Assembly (NCBI GenBank): GCA_030065075.1
Contig: JASJDQ010000028.1
Location: forward strand, 1-33,015
Reading direction: 5' to 3'
DNA from: Paracoccaceae bacterium
GTDB taxonomy: Bacteria; Pseudomonadota; Alphaproteobacteria; Rhodobacterales; Rhodobacteraceae
Length of the DNA stretch: 33,015 bases
Positions 1 through 7,181 of this stretch are shown here, one piece after another. The position numbers and the translations under genes are program-made. Each line of letters opens with the position of its first letter. Position 1 is the first letter of the stretch. Below the pieces are notes generated by a model. It ran no database searches. It had not been told where the DNA came from and saw nothing but the letters and a program-made list of their open reading frames with translations.

Positions 1-1
1 C

Positions 2-448
2 GGCGAAACCTATTTGACCGGCGTGGTGATCGAAGATGGCGACGACGATGACTTCTACGACATCGGCGAAGGGCAGGGCGGGGTTCAGATCACGGCCTTC
101 GACGGTGAAAACACCTATACCACTTCGACCTGGGAAGCGGGCGGCTACACGCTTGCTCTGCCGCCCGGCACCTATCGCGTTCTCTTCGAAGGGGGCGATC
201 TGGATGCCCCATACGAGACGGATGTCACCATCGGCGACGAGAACGTGAAGCTCGACGTCATCGACGAGGGCGGTGCTTTGCTCGCGACCGTCAGCGCTGG
301 CGGCTCGGGCGCCGAGGCCGAAGAAACGGCGAAATTCGTCATGGAAACCTCAGGTGGTTCGACACTGCCGAACATCGTTGTCGCGGATGACGCGATGTCT
401 GCGGGCTGGATGGCAGAGGACGACGAGGACGAGCTGCTTCTGCTCTAG
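2..448 (+). CDS. C-terminal part of an acidic secreted protein, possibly CAP-domain family (5' partial)
   Basis: The frame is open from the window edge, so the N-terminus is missing; the first ATG at 14 is internal and need not be a start. The visible 148 residues are very acidic. They begin with a segment GVVIEDGDDDDFYDIGEG followed by a beta-rich stretch (GGYTLALPPGTYRVLFEGG) resembling a carboxypeptidase-regulatory or SdrD-B-like fold. From memory, this combination occurs at the C-terminal side of some bacterial CAP/SCP-like secreted proteins, but the CAP domain itself would lie outside the window. The protein ends in acidic residues and a run of leucines (DDEDELLLL). The function is not determinable here; the Asp-rich segment could bind calcium. 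It is convergent with the next gene. Confidence 0.6.
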   Translation, partial: GETYLTGVVIEDGDDDDFYDIGEGQGGVQITAFDGENTYTTSTWEAGGYTLALPPGTYRVLFEGGDLDAPYETDVTIGDENVKLDVIDEGGALLATVSAGGSGAEAEETAKFVMETSGGSTLPNIVVADDAMSAGWMAEDDEDELLLL

Positions 449-481
449 GATGCGGGGTCGGCAAAATTGCCACGCAACAAA

Positions 482-499
482 GCCTCCCGGTTTCGAGGC
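482..499 (-). terminator. Weak hairpin downstream of the TfoX-like gene
   Basis: Read on the - strand, GCCTC and GAGGC form a 5-bp stem around an 8-nt loop, followed by TTTGTTGC. It lies just past the stop of the tfoX-like gene, between two convergent genes. The stem is short and the T tract interrupted, so this is only a possible terminator. Confidence 0.35.
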
Positions 500-512
500 C
501 GTGAATTCTGGC

Positions 513-872
513 TCAGATTTCGCGGCCTTTTCTCTGGTTTTGGTTCGGGTGCAGGATGACGCCGACCTCGTCAAGCGCTCGCGCCATCGCGCTGTCTCCA
601 TTCGGTCGAACGGTCGCGACTAGCGCATCGAAGCGCGCACGTAATTCTGACTTCTCCGGGCCTTGGCAATCGTTCCAGTGACGCCCCTGAAGCCCCATCA
701 CAAGAGCATAGTAGCCGATGAAATGCGGCCTCGTGCCGGCCTTGATCAGGCGCCCATAAGCCGCGTCGGCCCCAAGGGCGCGTAATTCTTCCGCCGAAAC
801 GATACCCGCCCTCTCGAAAGCCTCGGCCATGGCAGGACCGATGTTTCGAACATCTGTCACAGGTGTGGTCAT
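513..872 (-). CDS. TfoX C-terminal domain-containing protein
   Basis: This 119-aa protein matches the pattern of the TfoX/Sxy C-terminal domain. An N-terminal helix-hairpin-helix-like region (VRNIGPAMAEAFERAGI, then AEELRALGADAAYGRL) is followed by the typical aromatic block FIGYYALVMGLQGRHWND. In gamma-proteobacteria TfoX activates competence genes, with an N-terminal domain that is absent here. Stand-alone C-terminal-domain proteins are common in alphaproteobacteria and their role is not established. The start is the ATG at 872, and no strong ribosome binding site is visible. There is no operon partner; the next - strand gene upstream begins at 1231, 53 bp from this start. The family call is fairly secure and the function is unknown. 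Confidence 0.75.
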   Translation of the reverse strand: MTTPVTDVRNIGPAMAEAFERAGIVSAEELRALGADAAYGRLIKAGTRPHFIGYYALVMGLQGRHWNDCQGPEKSELRARFDALVATVRPNGDSAMARALDEVGVILHPNQNQRKGREI

Positions 873-925
873 ACGCCCAGATTAGGGCGGATCACCCATA
901 CACAAAAGCCCCGCCTGGTGGCGTC

Positions 926-1231
926 TCAGATTGCGGCCCAATCGTCGAAACGATGAGGCGTCTCGGGCTTTTCAGGTTGTTCTTTGGCATTGGCAGGCGG
1001 TTTTGCCTGATCACTCGGGACGTTCACTTCACGCTGATCAATCATAACGAATACTCCTAACAACAAGATAAGCGTGCCAAAAAGGAGCGACGAAATCATG
1101 TCCCGCAGCTGCCGGAACAGAGGTTTTTTCTGACGTGTTGCGGCAAATCCCGCGCTTGTCCGCCCGAACAGTGAAATCAAAGTGGCGACGATGCGGTCCG
1201 AAACCTGGGTGTTTTCCACACGAAAGCCCAC
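926..1231 (-). CDS. Small hypothetical protein with one membrane segment
   Basis: This frame encodes 101 residues from a GTG start at 1231. A basic N-terminal region (RQKKPLFRQLRD) precedes a single hydrophobic helix at about residues 47-64 (SSLLFGTLILLLGVFVMI). A hydrophilic Pro/Lys/Glu-rich tail follows (about residues 73-95). This suggests an inner-membrane protein with a short soluble tail. No family is recognised. The start is uncertain because no clear ribosome binding site precedes the GTG, and an internal ATG just before the hydrophobic segment is possible. It may be co-transcribed with the tfoX-like gene downstream on the same strand. Confidence 0.5.
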   Translation of the reverse strand: MGFRVENTQVSDRIVATLISLFGRTSAGFAATRQKKPLFRQLRDMISSLLFGTLILLLGVFVMIDQREVNVPSDQAKPPANAKEQPEKPETPHRFDDWAAI

Positions 1232-1625
1232 AGGTGAGCTTACCGCTCGGATACTTTAGTTCTTGTCTTCAAATCTCTGAAATAGCAGTATTATGGCTCG
1301 TCAAATTGGCGCGCGCTCAATGATTTCGTGCCTGAATACAGCGGGCCTTTTGGGTGTTTCCCACAGCTTGCAATGACAGATTCGCACACATGCATTTGGC
1401 CATGTAACCGACCGAACTCTGTCCAGAAATTGCCACAGTTCTGCAAGATTCTGACACAAAAACAGCCATAGGTTGTATAATTCACCGCTGTGGATGATGC
1501 TCTGTCGTTAAGAAAGACTTACTCTATCAGCGTGGGATTGGCGAGGGACAGTCGTCGGACCCATGCGTTGGCGTGCAAGATGAGTTGATCGCCAGCAGTT
1601 CATAGCGTTCGTAAGGAGTACCGAG
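1232..1625. other. 394-bp intergenic region upstream of the pilin genes
   Basis: This is lower in GC than its surroundings and holds no convincing gene. A 64-codon frame on the - strand (1291-1485) has no family signature or ribosome binding site. The region probably carries the promoter of the Flp pilus operon. A TATAAT hexamer lies at 1476-1481 with a CTGACA hexamer 19 bp upstream (1451-1456), which is a long spacer. A CtrA-like site follows at 1508-1522, and the pilin ribosome binding site (GGAG, 1616-1619) is at the end. Confidence 0.5.
1508..1522 (+). promoter_or_regulatory. Possible CtrA binding site upstream of flp
   Basis: TTAA, seven bases, then TTAC matches the alphaproteobacterial CtrA recognition pattern TTAA-N7-TTAA at seven of eight fixed positions. 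It sits 104 bp upstream of the first pilin start. In Caulobacter the pilA pilin gene is activated by CtrA, so the location makes biological sense. One seven-of-eight match in about 400 bp could arise by chance. Confidence 0.35.
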
Positions 1626-1874
1626 ATGCGCGTCGAATTTCTTAACTTTGCCAAGTCCGAGGATGGGGCCTCGTTGGTGGAATATGCGGTTGCCTTGATC
1701 GTGGTGACCATCATTGGTGGCGCCGGTGTGATTGCACTGGGCCAAAACGCCGGTGGTGTGACCGAAGCGGCCTGTGGCACGGCAGCTGACGCCTTGGCGG
1801 CTGTAGACCCCACCGCAACAGCGGAGGAATGCGAAGGCGTTCCGGGTGTTGGCGGCGGCGGCGGCGGGGGCTGA
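1626..1874 (+). CDS. flp: Flp family type IVb pilin with poly-glycine tail
   Basis: This is an 82-aa prepilin of the Flp/PilA type, the major subunit of Tad pili. A short basic leader ends in SEDG at residue 14. It is followed by the processed-pilin motif ASLVEY (Glu19, Tyr20) and a hydrophobic helix to about residue 38. The prepilin peptidase should cleave after Gly14. Unlike minimal Flp pilins it has a C-terminal extension with two cysteines (Cys50, Cys69) and ends in Gly-Val and seven glycines. The cysteines could form a disulfide. The ribosome binding site GGAG lies 6 bp before the ATG. A second pilin gene and cpaB follow on the same strand. Confidence 0.9.
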   Translation: MRVEFLNFAKSEDGASLVEYAVALIVVTIIGGAGVIALGQNAGGVTEAACGTAADALAAVDPTATAEECEGVPGVGGGGGGG

Positions 1875-1900
1875 TACCCGCACATGAGTCAAGCCGGCGC

Positions 1901-1917
1901 TGATGGGGGGCCCATCA
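1901..1917 (+). terminator. Intercistronic hairpin between the two pilin genes
   Basis: TGATGGG and CCCATCA form a perfect 7-bp stem with a GGG loop, 26 bp after the first pilin stop codon. There is no following T tract. It is therefore more likely an mRNA-stabilising or attenuating hairpin that sets the pilin-to-assembly-protein ratio than a full terminator. Confidence 0.45.
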
Positions 1918-1951
1918 TGGGTCCCGCATAGCCACCTGAAACGGAGTGGTA

Positions 1952-2119
1952 ATGACCAGTCTAATCGGAGCCATCAAAAAATTCGCCGGTGACGCGGCCG
2001 GAGCAACAATTGTCGAATATGCCGTAGCCCTTATTGTCGTGACCATCGTCGGCGCCGTGGTGCTGACCTTTGGCGACAATATCGCAGGCATCGTCGACGC
2101 GACGGCCGGAGCGTTCTGA
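1952..2119 (+). CDS. flp: Second Flp family type IVb pilin (55 aa)
   Basis: This short gene encodes 55 residues of a typical minimal Flp prepilin. The leader MTSLIGAIKKFAGDAAG is followed by the mature start ATIVEYAVALIVV (Glu22, Tyr23) and a single hydrophobic helix, ending DATAGAF. The core EYAVALIVVTI is shared exactly with the pilin at 1626, so the two are paralogues. Only this one lacks the Cys-containing glycine-rich tail. The ribosome binding site GGAG at 1943-1946 precedes the ATG by 5 bp. It could be the main shaft pilin, or an alternative or minor subunit mixed with the longer one. Confidence 0.88.
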   Translation: MTSLIGAIKKFAGDAAGATIVEYAVALIVVTIVGAVVLTFGDNIAGIVDATAGAF

Positions 2120-2123
2120 TAAA

Positions 2124-2136
2124 GCGGCATCGCCGC
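2124..2136 (+). other. Small hairpin between second pilin and cpaB
   Basis: GCGGC-ATC-GCCGC is a perfect 5-bp stem with a 3-nt loop, 4 bp after the pilin stop codon. It has no T tract. With the hairpin at 1901 it would place each short pilin message next to a 3' stem-loop, consistent with pilin mRNA being more stable than the downstream operon mRNA. Confidence 0.35.
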
Positions 2137-2161
2137 AAAGCATCGATGTTGGAGTAATTCC

Positions 2162-3010
2162 ATGCGTGTTCGTTCTCTATTGATAACGATGCTGGGTATC
2201 GCCGTGGCGGCAGCCTCAGTCTATGCCTCCCGAGAGTTTCTGGCCGTCGAGCAAGCGACAGCCTCGGCGGAAAAACCTACGCCTGCACTGGTCAGTGTCG
2301 TCGTGGCGGGTCAGGACATCTCGTTCGGCTCGACAATCGAGGCTCACAAGCTGACCACCATCCAATGGCCCGCAGAGGCCGTTCCGGCGGGCGTCTACAC
2401 CGAATTTGCGCCCTTGTTGCCGCGTGACGGCGAAGAACCGCGCCGCGCGCGCAGGCCGTTTGTCAAAGGTGAGCTCTTGCTGCCCGCCAAGCTGTCGGAC
2501 TTCGGAGAGAAGGTCACCATTGGCCAGACGCTGAGACCCGGCAATCGGGCGATGGCCATCAGCGTGAACGCCACGACCTCGGTCGGCGGTTTCGTGACGC
2601 CGGGCGACTTTGTCGATGTCGTTCTGACCAGTCGCGACAAGCGCGGCTTAAAGGCCACCACAATTTTGCAAAAGATCCGCGTGGTCGGCGTTGACCAACA
2701 GTCGGACGAACTGACCGAGCGCGCGCAGGTCGCCCGGACCGTGACCGTCGAAGTGACCCCGCGGCAAGGCCAGAAACTGGCCTTGGCGCAGCGCGCGGGC
2801 ACGCTCAGCCTAACGCTTCGCAACATCGGCGAAGTGGATGAAGGCGAACAGGAACTGGATGTCATCCGGCTCAGTGACATCATTCAGGACGACGCGCCCG
2901 TCGTGACGCTACCCGAGCCGAAGCAAACCGTAAAAGTGCGGCGCGGCAGCGCGATTGAAGAGGTCGAATTGGACGGTGCTGCTGAGGAGTTGCAAGGCGA
3001 CGGAAGTTGA
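2162..3010 (+). CDS. cpaB: Flp pilus assembly protein CpaB (RcpC)
   Basis: This 282-aa protein has an N-terminal membrane anchor or signal segment (about residues 5-21, LLITMLGIAVAAASVYA). An SAF-type domain follows (about residues 46-80, VVVAGQDISFGSTIE through AEAVPAGVY). Then comes the conserved CpaB core around GFVTPGDFVDVVLT. CpaB is periplasmic and in other Tad systems works with the outer-membrane secretin RcpA/CpaC, which is not encoded next to it here. The C-terminal 50 residues are acidic and probably flexible. The ribosome binding site GGAG (2151-2154) supports the ATG at 2162. It lies between the pilin genes and three TadE/TadG-type genes on the same strand. Confidence 0.9.
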   Translation: MRVRSLLITMLGIAVAAASVYASREFLAVEQATASAEKPTPALVSVVVAGQDISFGSTIEAHKLTTIQWPAEAVPAGVYTEFAPLLPRDGEEPRRARRPFVKGELLLPAKLSDFGEKVTIGQTLRPGNRAMAISVNATTSVGGFVTPGDFVDVVLTSRDKRGLKATTILQKIRVVGVDQQSDELTERAQVARTVTVEVTPRQGQKLALAQRAGTLSLTLRNIGEVDEGEQELDVIRLSDIIQDDAPVVTLPEPKQTVKVRRGSAIEEVELDGAAEELQGDGS

Positions 3011-3019
3011 GGCGGGACC

Positions 3020-4720
3020 ATGGGGGTGGGCCAGCTAACAAAGCACATTCATAAGTTCGTCAGACGCGAGGACGGGACCCTTCTGGTCTTCTTCGCGGTC
3101 TGCACCATGACGATTCTGGGGATCGTCGCGCTGTCGTTCGATCTGGGCCGTCGCGCGGCGACACAGACAGACATGCAATCCTTCGTCGACAACGTTGCCC
3201 TCGCCTCTGCGGGCGAGCTTGACGGCGAACCGGATGCGATCACACGGGCCACGCGCGCAGCCACGGATGTGGTGGTCGCCGCAAATGACCAGTTGAAGTC
3301 AGGAACGGCGGGTCAGGACTACACGATGGCCCTTGATCAGATTGTCTTTTACGAGACGTTGCCAGCGGAAGATATGCCCAGTTCGCTCTCGACCAGCGTG
3401 CTCCGGACGGAAAAGTATCAGCTCCCCACAGCATCCACGACGACGGATCCGACGCTCGCGAACTTCGTTGGCATTCGCCTGACCTCGGTCGATGTCCCCT
3501 GGATTTTCGCCAGCATCTTCAGCCCGTCCGACCTGCCGGGCGAGGGTATCGGCGCCGTCGCGGTGGCGGGTCTTTCGGAATGGACTTGCGATATTGCCCC
3601 CCTGGCGTTTTGCCTGCCCAATGCGGGAGGATCGCCCTTGCCGGTTTTCCCAGGGCAGGCGATGTCGCTTACGACAGCGCTGCAGGGACAAACCTGGGGT
3701 GAGGGCGACTTCGGCTTCATCTCGGTGGACATTGATTCGGCGGGTGTCTGCGCGGGCATTCCTGACGCGGCCGGCCGCCTTGCTTGTCAGATCACCCTCG
3801 ATCGCCGGGTTGCGGCCTGCTTTCAGACCCGGCAGGCCGATGTCGAAACCGGCCAGCGCCCGGATCAGGAACTGGCGGCCTTCAACATGGCCTTCGATGA
3901 CTTTTCGGGCGCAATGATCCAGTTCTTCAACGATCCCCGCTATGCGCCGGGGCCGCACACCATCCGAGGGTTCGAGCCCGATCCCGGCGACATTTGTGTC
4001 CCCGGCGCGCCTTCCACGGATACAATGGCCTTTCCGCTTGATGACTGCCACACCTCGGGGACCTGCCTCGGTGGTGCCTACGGGGACGGAGACTGGTCGG
4101 AAGGGCGCGAAGAATACGTCGAGGTCAACTACGGGCTGGTGCTCGAAGACGACGATGGTGGCGACGACGGTGATGACGGCGGAATAATCGGTCTCGATGA
4201 CGGTACCTTCTTCGATTTCCCCGAAGCGGGCCTGTCGCGCTACCAGTACTATCTGCGCGAAATCGAGCGCGCAGAAAACGGTGGCGTCATGGATGCTGCA
4301 GGGGTGCCGCCCTATACCGGTTCCGTCTATCAGGTGGACAATGATGGAAGCGGCGAAGCGGTGGAGGATTACACCACATGGGACGACTTCTGGCCCGACA
4401 CATACGTCGGCTTGAACCCGATCATTCCGGATGCTCACGGCCGCTCTGAAAACGGTCTGCCGCAATGCAATACCGCCAACCTCGATCCGGACCGGGCAGA
4501 CCGGCGGGTCATGCTGGCTGCCGGTATCCACTGTCCGTCGTCCGGTGACGTGGTCACCGGCAACGACAGCGAAGTCAGGGCCGAAGCGTTCTATCGCGTC
4601 TTTCTTCTGGGGCCGGCAACGAACGAGATCGGTTTTCCGCCGACCTTCGACTTGAACGTCGAAGTGATCGAAGAAGTGGACATCACAACCGACCGCGAAG
4701 TGGTGCAGCTTTACCGATGA
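3020..4720 (+). CDS. TadG-like pilus assembly protein
   Basis: This 566-aa protein starts with the TadE/TadG-type signature. A basic N-terminus and REDGT are followed by a hydrophobic helix (about residues 22-41, LLVFFAVCTMTILGIVALSF) and the DLGRRAATQTDMQSFVDNVALASAGEL block typical of TadG-related proteins. The large remainder is a secreted domain with several cysteines, which may form disulfides. It includes a very Asp/Gly-rich linker at about residues 374-390 (LEDDDGGDDGDDGG). TadG-like proteins are membrane-anchored minor pilins or assembly factors of Tad pili. Its stop overlaps the next start by 4 bp (ATGA), so translation is probably coupled. The exact role is not known; the size and acidic loop suggest a surface-exposed or adhesive subunit. 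Confidence 0.8.
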   Translation: MGVGQLTKHIHKFVRREDGTLLVFFAVCTMTILGIVALSFDLGRRAATQTDMQSFVDNVALASAGELDGEPDAITRATRAATDVVVAANDQLKSGTAGQDYTMALDQIVFYETLPAEDMPSSLSTSVLRTEKYQLPTASTTTDPTLANFVGIRLTSVDVPWIFASIFSPSDLPGEGIGAVAVAGLSEWTCDIAPLAFCLPNAGGSPLPVFPGQAMSLTTALQGQTWGEGDFGFISVDIDSAGVCAGIPDAAGRLACQITLDRRVAACFQTRQADVETGQRPDQELAAFNMAFDDFSGAMIQFFNDPRYAPGPHTIRGFEPDPGDICVPGAPSTDTMAFPLDDCHTSGTCLGGAYGDGDWSEGREEYVEVNYGLVLEDDDGGDDGDDGGIIGLDDGTFFDFPEAGLSRYQYYLREIERAENGGVMDAAGVPPYTGSVYQVDNDGSGEAVEDYTTWDDFWPDTYVGLNPIIPDAHGRSENGLPQCNTANLDPDRADRRVMLAAGIHCPSSGDVVTGNDSEVRAEAFYRVFLLGPATNEIGFPPTFDLNVEVIEEVDITTDREVVQLYR

Positions 4721-5241
4721 ACTGGGCGCGCCGTCATAACTCGCATCGCTTTCGGGCAAGCGAACGGGGCGCCACGGCGGTCGAATTCGCCATTCTGATG
4801 CCCATCATGATGGTCTGCTTCGGAGCCATCGTCGAAGGTGCGCGCATCTATTGGAACTACCAAAGCGCCGTCAGCGGGGTTCGCGATGCGACCCGCTACC
4901 TTGCGCGCACGGTCGATCCCGCCATCTGCGGCGGTACGACCAACACAACGGCTGCCCCGCTTCCCGGCAGTGCGCTCGTCGATGCGCGAGAAATTATCCG
5001 GGAACACATCGGAACGGGCGAGACAAACCTTTTTCCTGTGGCTGTGCGAGTCGATGGCATCCGCGCCGAATACACCTGTCCCGATTTGAACTTGCGCGTG
5101 AACCCGACGCCCATCGCGCAGGTCGAGGCCCGGCTGATCGTGGATTTGCCATTCGGCACTGTCTTCGAGTTCTTCGGGAACCGATCCAACAGCCAGATGC
5201 AAAGCACGATCATAGACCAATCGCGGATTTACGGGCTATGA
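4717..5241 (+). CDS. tadE: TadE/TadG family minor pilin, first copy
   Basis: This 174-aa pseudopilin has a basic leader ending in SERG at residue 18. It is followed by ATAVEF (Glu23) and a hydrophobic helix (about residues 24-40), and then GARIYWNYQSAVSGVRDATRYLAR, the conserved TadE helix. The C-terminal domain has two pairs of cysteines. TadE proteins are processed by the prepilin peptidase and are needed for Flp fibre assembly. The gene overlaps its upstream neighbour and its downstream neighbour by 4 bp each (ATGA), so the three TadE/TadG genes form one translationally coupled set. Confidence 0.85.
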   Translation: MNWARRHNSHRFRASERGATAVEFAILMPIMMVCFGAIVEGARIYWNYQSAVSGVRDATRYLARTVDPAICGGTTNTTAAPLPGSALVDAREIIREHIGTGETNLFPVAVRVDGIRAEYTCPDLNLRVNPTPIAQVEARLIVDLPFGTVFEFFGNRSNSQMQSTIIDQSRIYGL

Positions 5242-5948
5242 CATGGCAGCGTTTGATATCGTTTGCGCGCCGCTTCCGGCGGTCCGAGGATGGGGCGTCG
5301 CTGATCGAGTATTCGATCGTTATCTCGCTGTTCCTGCTCGTCTTTTTTGCCATCCTCGATTTTGGGCGCCTCGGCTTCAACTGGGTAATGACGGAAAAGG
5401 CGATGCAACGTGCCGCGCGCATCGCGGTCGCACGTCCCCCCGTCTGCCCCGGCGTGCCCGAAACGCACGATCGTGGCACCCGGGTTTCAGCCAGATACGG
5501 CGATCTTTGTCGTGCCGGAGACAATATCTGCATGCCGGAGCCCGCGCAGGTCTGTCGGCTCAGCACCTCGACCATGCTGTCTGCGATGACCGACTACCAA
5601 ACGGACTGCCCGGCCGCCACGAATGCCGACACGGCAACGGAAATCTGGTGCATCATCTGGCCAATCCTGCCGTCCAACGCGACGCCGGCGAATGTCCAGG
5701 TTAGCTACAGCTTCGAAAAAAGTCTGGGCTTTCTTGGCGGACCATATACGCCTATTGTCGAAGTCTCGGTTGCGGACCTTCGGTTCAGCTTCATAACGCC
5801 GCTACCGGGACTTGCAGCCTTGGTCGGAGGCGGCGCTACGACTAACCTGTCAGAGGATGCGGACAGCAACGGGCAGGCCGACATAGCATTTCCGGACATG
5901 TCGGTGTCCATGCCGGCAGAAGATCTGAGCTTGGGGGGCAGGGGATGA
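5238..5948 (+). CDS. tadE: TadE/TadG family minor pilin, second copy
   Basis: The start is the ATG at 5238, which overlaps the previous stop (ATGA). The frame is open much further upstream, but that part is antisense-like shadow within the preceding gene. The 236-aa product has a leader ending in RSEDG at residue 19, the mature start ASLIEYS (Glu24, Tyr25), and a hydrophobic helix to about residue 40. The conserved DFGRLGFNWVMTEKAMQRAARIAVARPP helix follows. The rest is a secreted domain with many cysteines (about residues 74-140), likely disulfide-bonded. It should be a minor pseudopilin of the Tad pilus, working with the two TadE/TadG proteins encoded just upstream. cpaE begins 27 bp after its stop. 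Confidence 0.85.
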   Translation: MTWQRLISFARRFRRSEDGASLIEYSIVISLFLLVFFAILDFGRLGFNWVMTEKAMQRAARIAVARPPVCPGVPETHDRGTRVSARYGDLCRAGDNICMPEPAQVCRLSTSTMLSAMTDYQTDCPAATNADTATEIWCIIWPILPSNATPANVQVSYSFEKSLGFLGGPYTPIVEVSVADLRFSFITPLPGLAALVGGGATTNLSEDADSNGQADIAFPDMSVSMPAEDLSLGGRG

Positions 5949-5975
5949 TGCCCGTGGCATACGAAAGGGGCCAAA

Positions 5976-7172
5976 ATGGCTAGTGCGACATCGGTACTGC
6001 TGATTTCTGACGACCAGGGTGTCTCGAATGCCGTGAGCCTGGCGCTGTCGGACAAGCGCCGGGTCAAGCTCAGCTCCGAAAACCGATCCGTTGCCAGCAT
6101 GAATGGCACGGCGGTTCGCATGGCCGCCGAAAACGACATTGTCGTTTTCGCGACCGACCCCGGCAACCGCGAGGATCTGAACGCGATTCGCGCGCTCCAT
6201 GCCGAGCGGGGCGAAAACTCGATCTTCCTGGCGCTCACCGACCGCGACATCACGCTGGCGCGCGCACGGGCGCTTTCGGACGCGGGCGTCGACGATGTTC
6301 TGCCGTTCCCGGTCACCGGCGAAGAGCTGGGCCGTCAGATGGAGAAGTGGCTTCAGAAGGTCGCCAGCTCCAAGACCAGCGGTGGGCATGACGGATCGGT
6401 GATCGTTGTGTCCCAAGCGCGTGGCGGGATCGGCGCCACCACGGTTGCCGTGAACCTTGCCGACCAATTGCAGGCCCGCAAAGGCCGCTTCCGCCGGGGC
6501 CCCGCCAACAGCGTCGCCATCGTGGACCTCGACCTGCAGTTCGGCGCGGTCGGCGACTTTCTGGACATTGAGCCGCAGGAAGGTCTCATGCAGCTGGCCA
6601 CGGGCGATGTGATGCCGGACCAGATGTGGGTCGAACAATCGCTTGCGGATACGCCGGGCGGGCTCTCGGTTTTGGCAGCACCTGCAGATTTCATGCCGCT
6701 TGAAGCCATCAACGCCAAGCAGATCGAGTCGCTGATCGCAGCGCTCAGGGCAACGCATGATTACGTCGTGGTCGACATGCCGCGTGCCCTGGTTGACTGG
6801 ATCGAGCCGGTCATCAATTCAGCCGACGAAATCCAGATCGTGACCGATACAACGGTACCCTCCATCCGCGCCACGCGGCGGCTGATGGACTTCTATATGG
6901 CCGACAACCCGGGCCTTCAGATCGAGATCGTGATCAACCACGAAAAACGCCCGATGATGCAGGCCGCGCATCACAAAGAGGCCGCCCGGGTCCTCGAAAA
7001 GAAGTTCGAACACTGGCTGCCGCATGACCCAAAGGCCGCTCGCAACGCGGTCGATTTCGGGCGTCCGTTGTCTGAAGTGTCCCCGCGCTCTGATCTGGCC
7101 AAGGCAATCGGGCTTTTGGCACGTGGTACAGTCGCCCGCTTGTCCACCGGTGAACGGGCGAGCGCGTCGTAG
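5976..7172 (+). CDS. cpaE: Pilus assembly ATPase CpaE (TadZ), polar localisation factor
   Basis: This 398-aa protein has the two-part CpaE/TadZ layout. Residues 1-125 form an atypical receiver-like domain (LLISDDQG start, ending DVLPFPVTGEELG). Residues 140-360 form a MinD/ParA-like ATPase. The nucleotide loop at residues 149-156 is RGGIGATT, in which the usual lysine before TT is Ala154. A deviant P-loop is seen in this family. VAIVDLDLQFG follows, and VVVDMPR is the Walker-B region. CpaE localises the Tad machinery in the cell and interacts with the assembly ATPase. cpaF follows after 9 bp with a strong ribosome binding site. Confidence 0.9.
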   Translation: MASATSVLLISDDQGVSNAVSLALSDKRRVKLSSENRSVASMNGTAVRMAAENDIVVFATDPGNREDLNAIRALHAERGENSIFLALTDRDITLARARALSDAGVDDVLPFPVTGEELGRQMEKWLQKVASSKTSGGHDGSVIVVSQARGGIGATTVAVNLADQLQARKGRFRRGPANSVAIVDLDLQFGAVGDFLDIEPQEGLMQLATGDVMPDQMWVEQSLADTPGGLSVLAAPADFMPLEAINAKQIESLIAALRATHDYVVVDMPRALVDWIEPVINSADEIQIVTDTTVPSIRATRRLMDFYMADNPGLQIEIVINHEKRPMMQAAHHKEAARVLEKKFEHWLPHDPKAARNAVDFGRPLSEVSPRSDLAKAIGLLARGTVARLSTGERASAS

Positions 7173-7181
7173 GAGGTATGA

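Noticed and set aside
863-1060. A 65-codon + strand frame between the tfoX-like gene and its neighbour
   Set aside because: It overlaps the 101-aa - strand frame, which has a plausible membrane segment; the + strand product has no signature.
1291-1485. A 64-codon - strand frame upstream of flp
   Set aside because: No ribosome binding site or recognisable family, and it lies where the pilin promoter is expected.
3299-4759. A 486-codon open frame on the - strand opposite the TadG-like gene
   Set aside because: The + strand frame has the TadG N-terminal signature, and coupled overlaps join it to the next gene. The antisense product has no recognisable domain.
4851-5237. Upstream extension of the second TadE gene to 4851
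   Set aside because: The extra 129 residues are out of family and overlap the first TadE gene. The ATG at 5238 overlaps the preceding stop and gives a normal prepilin leader.
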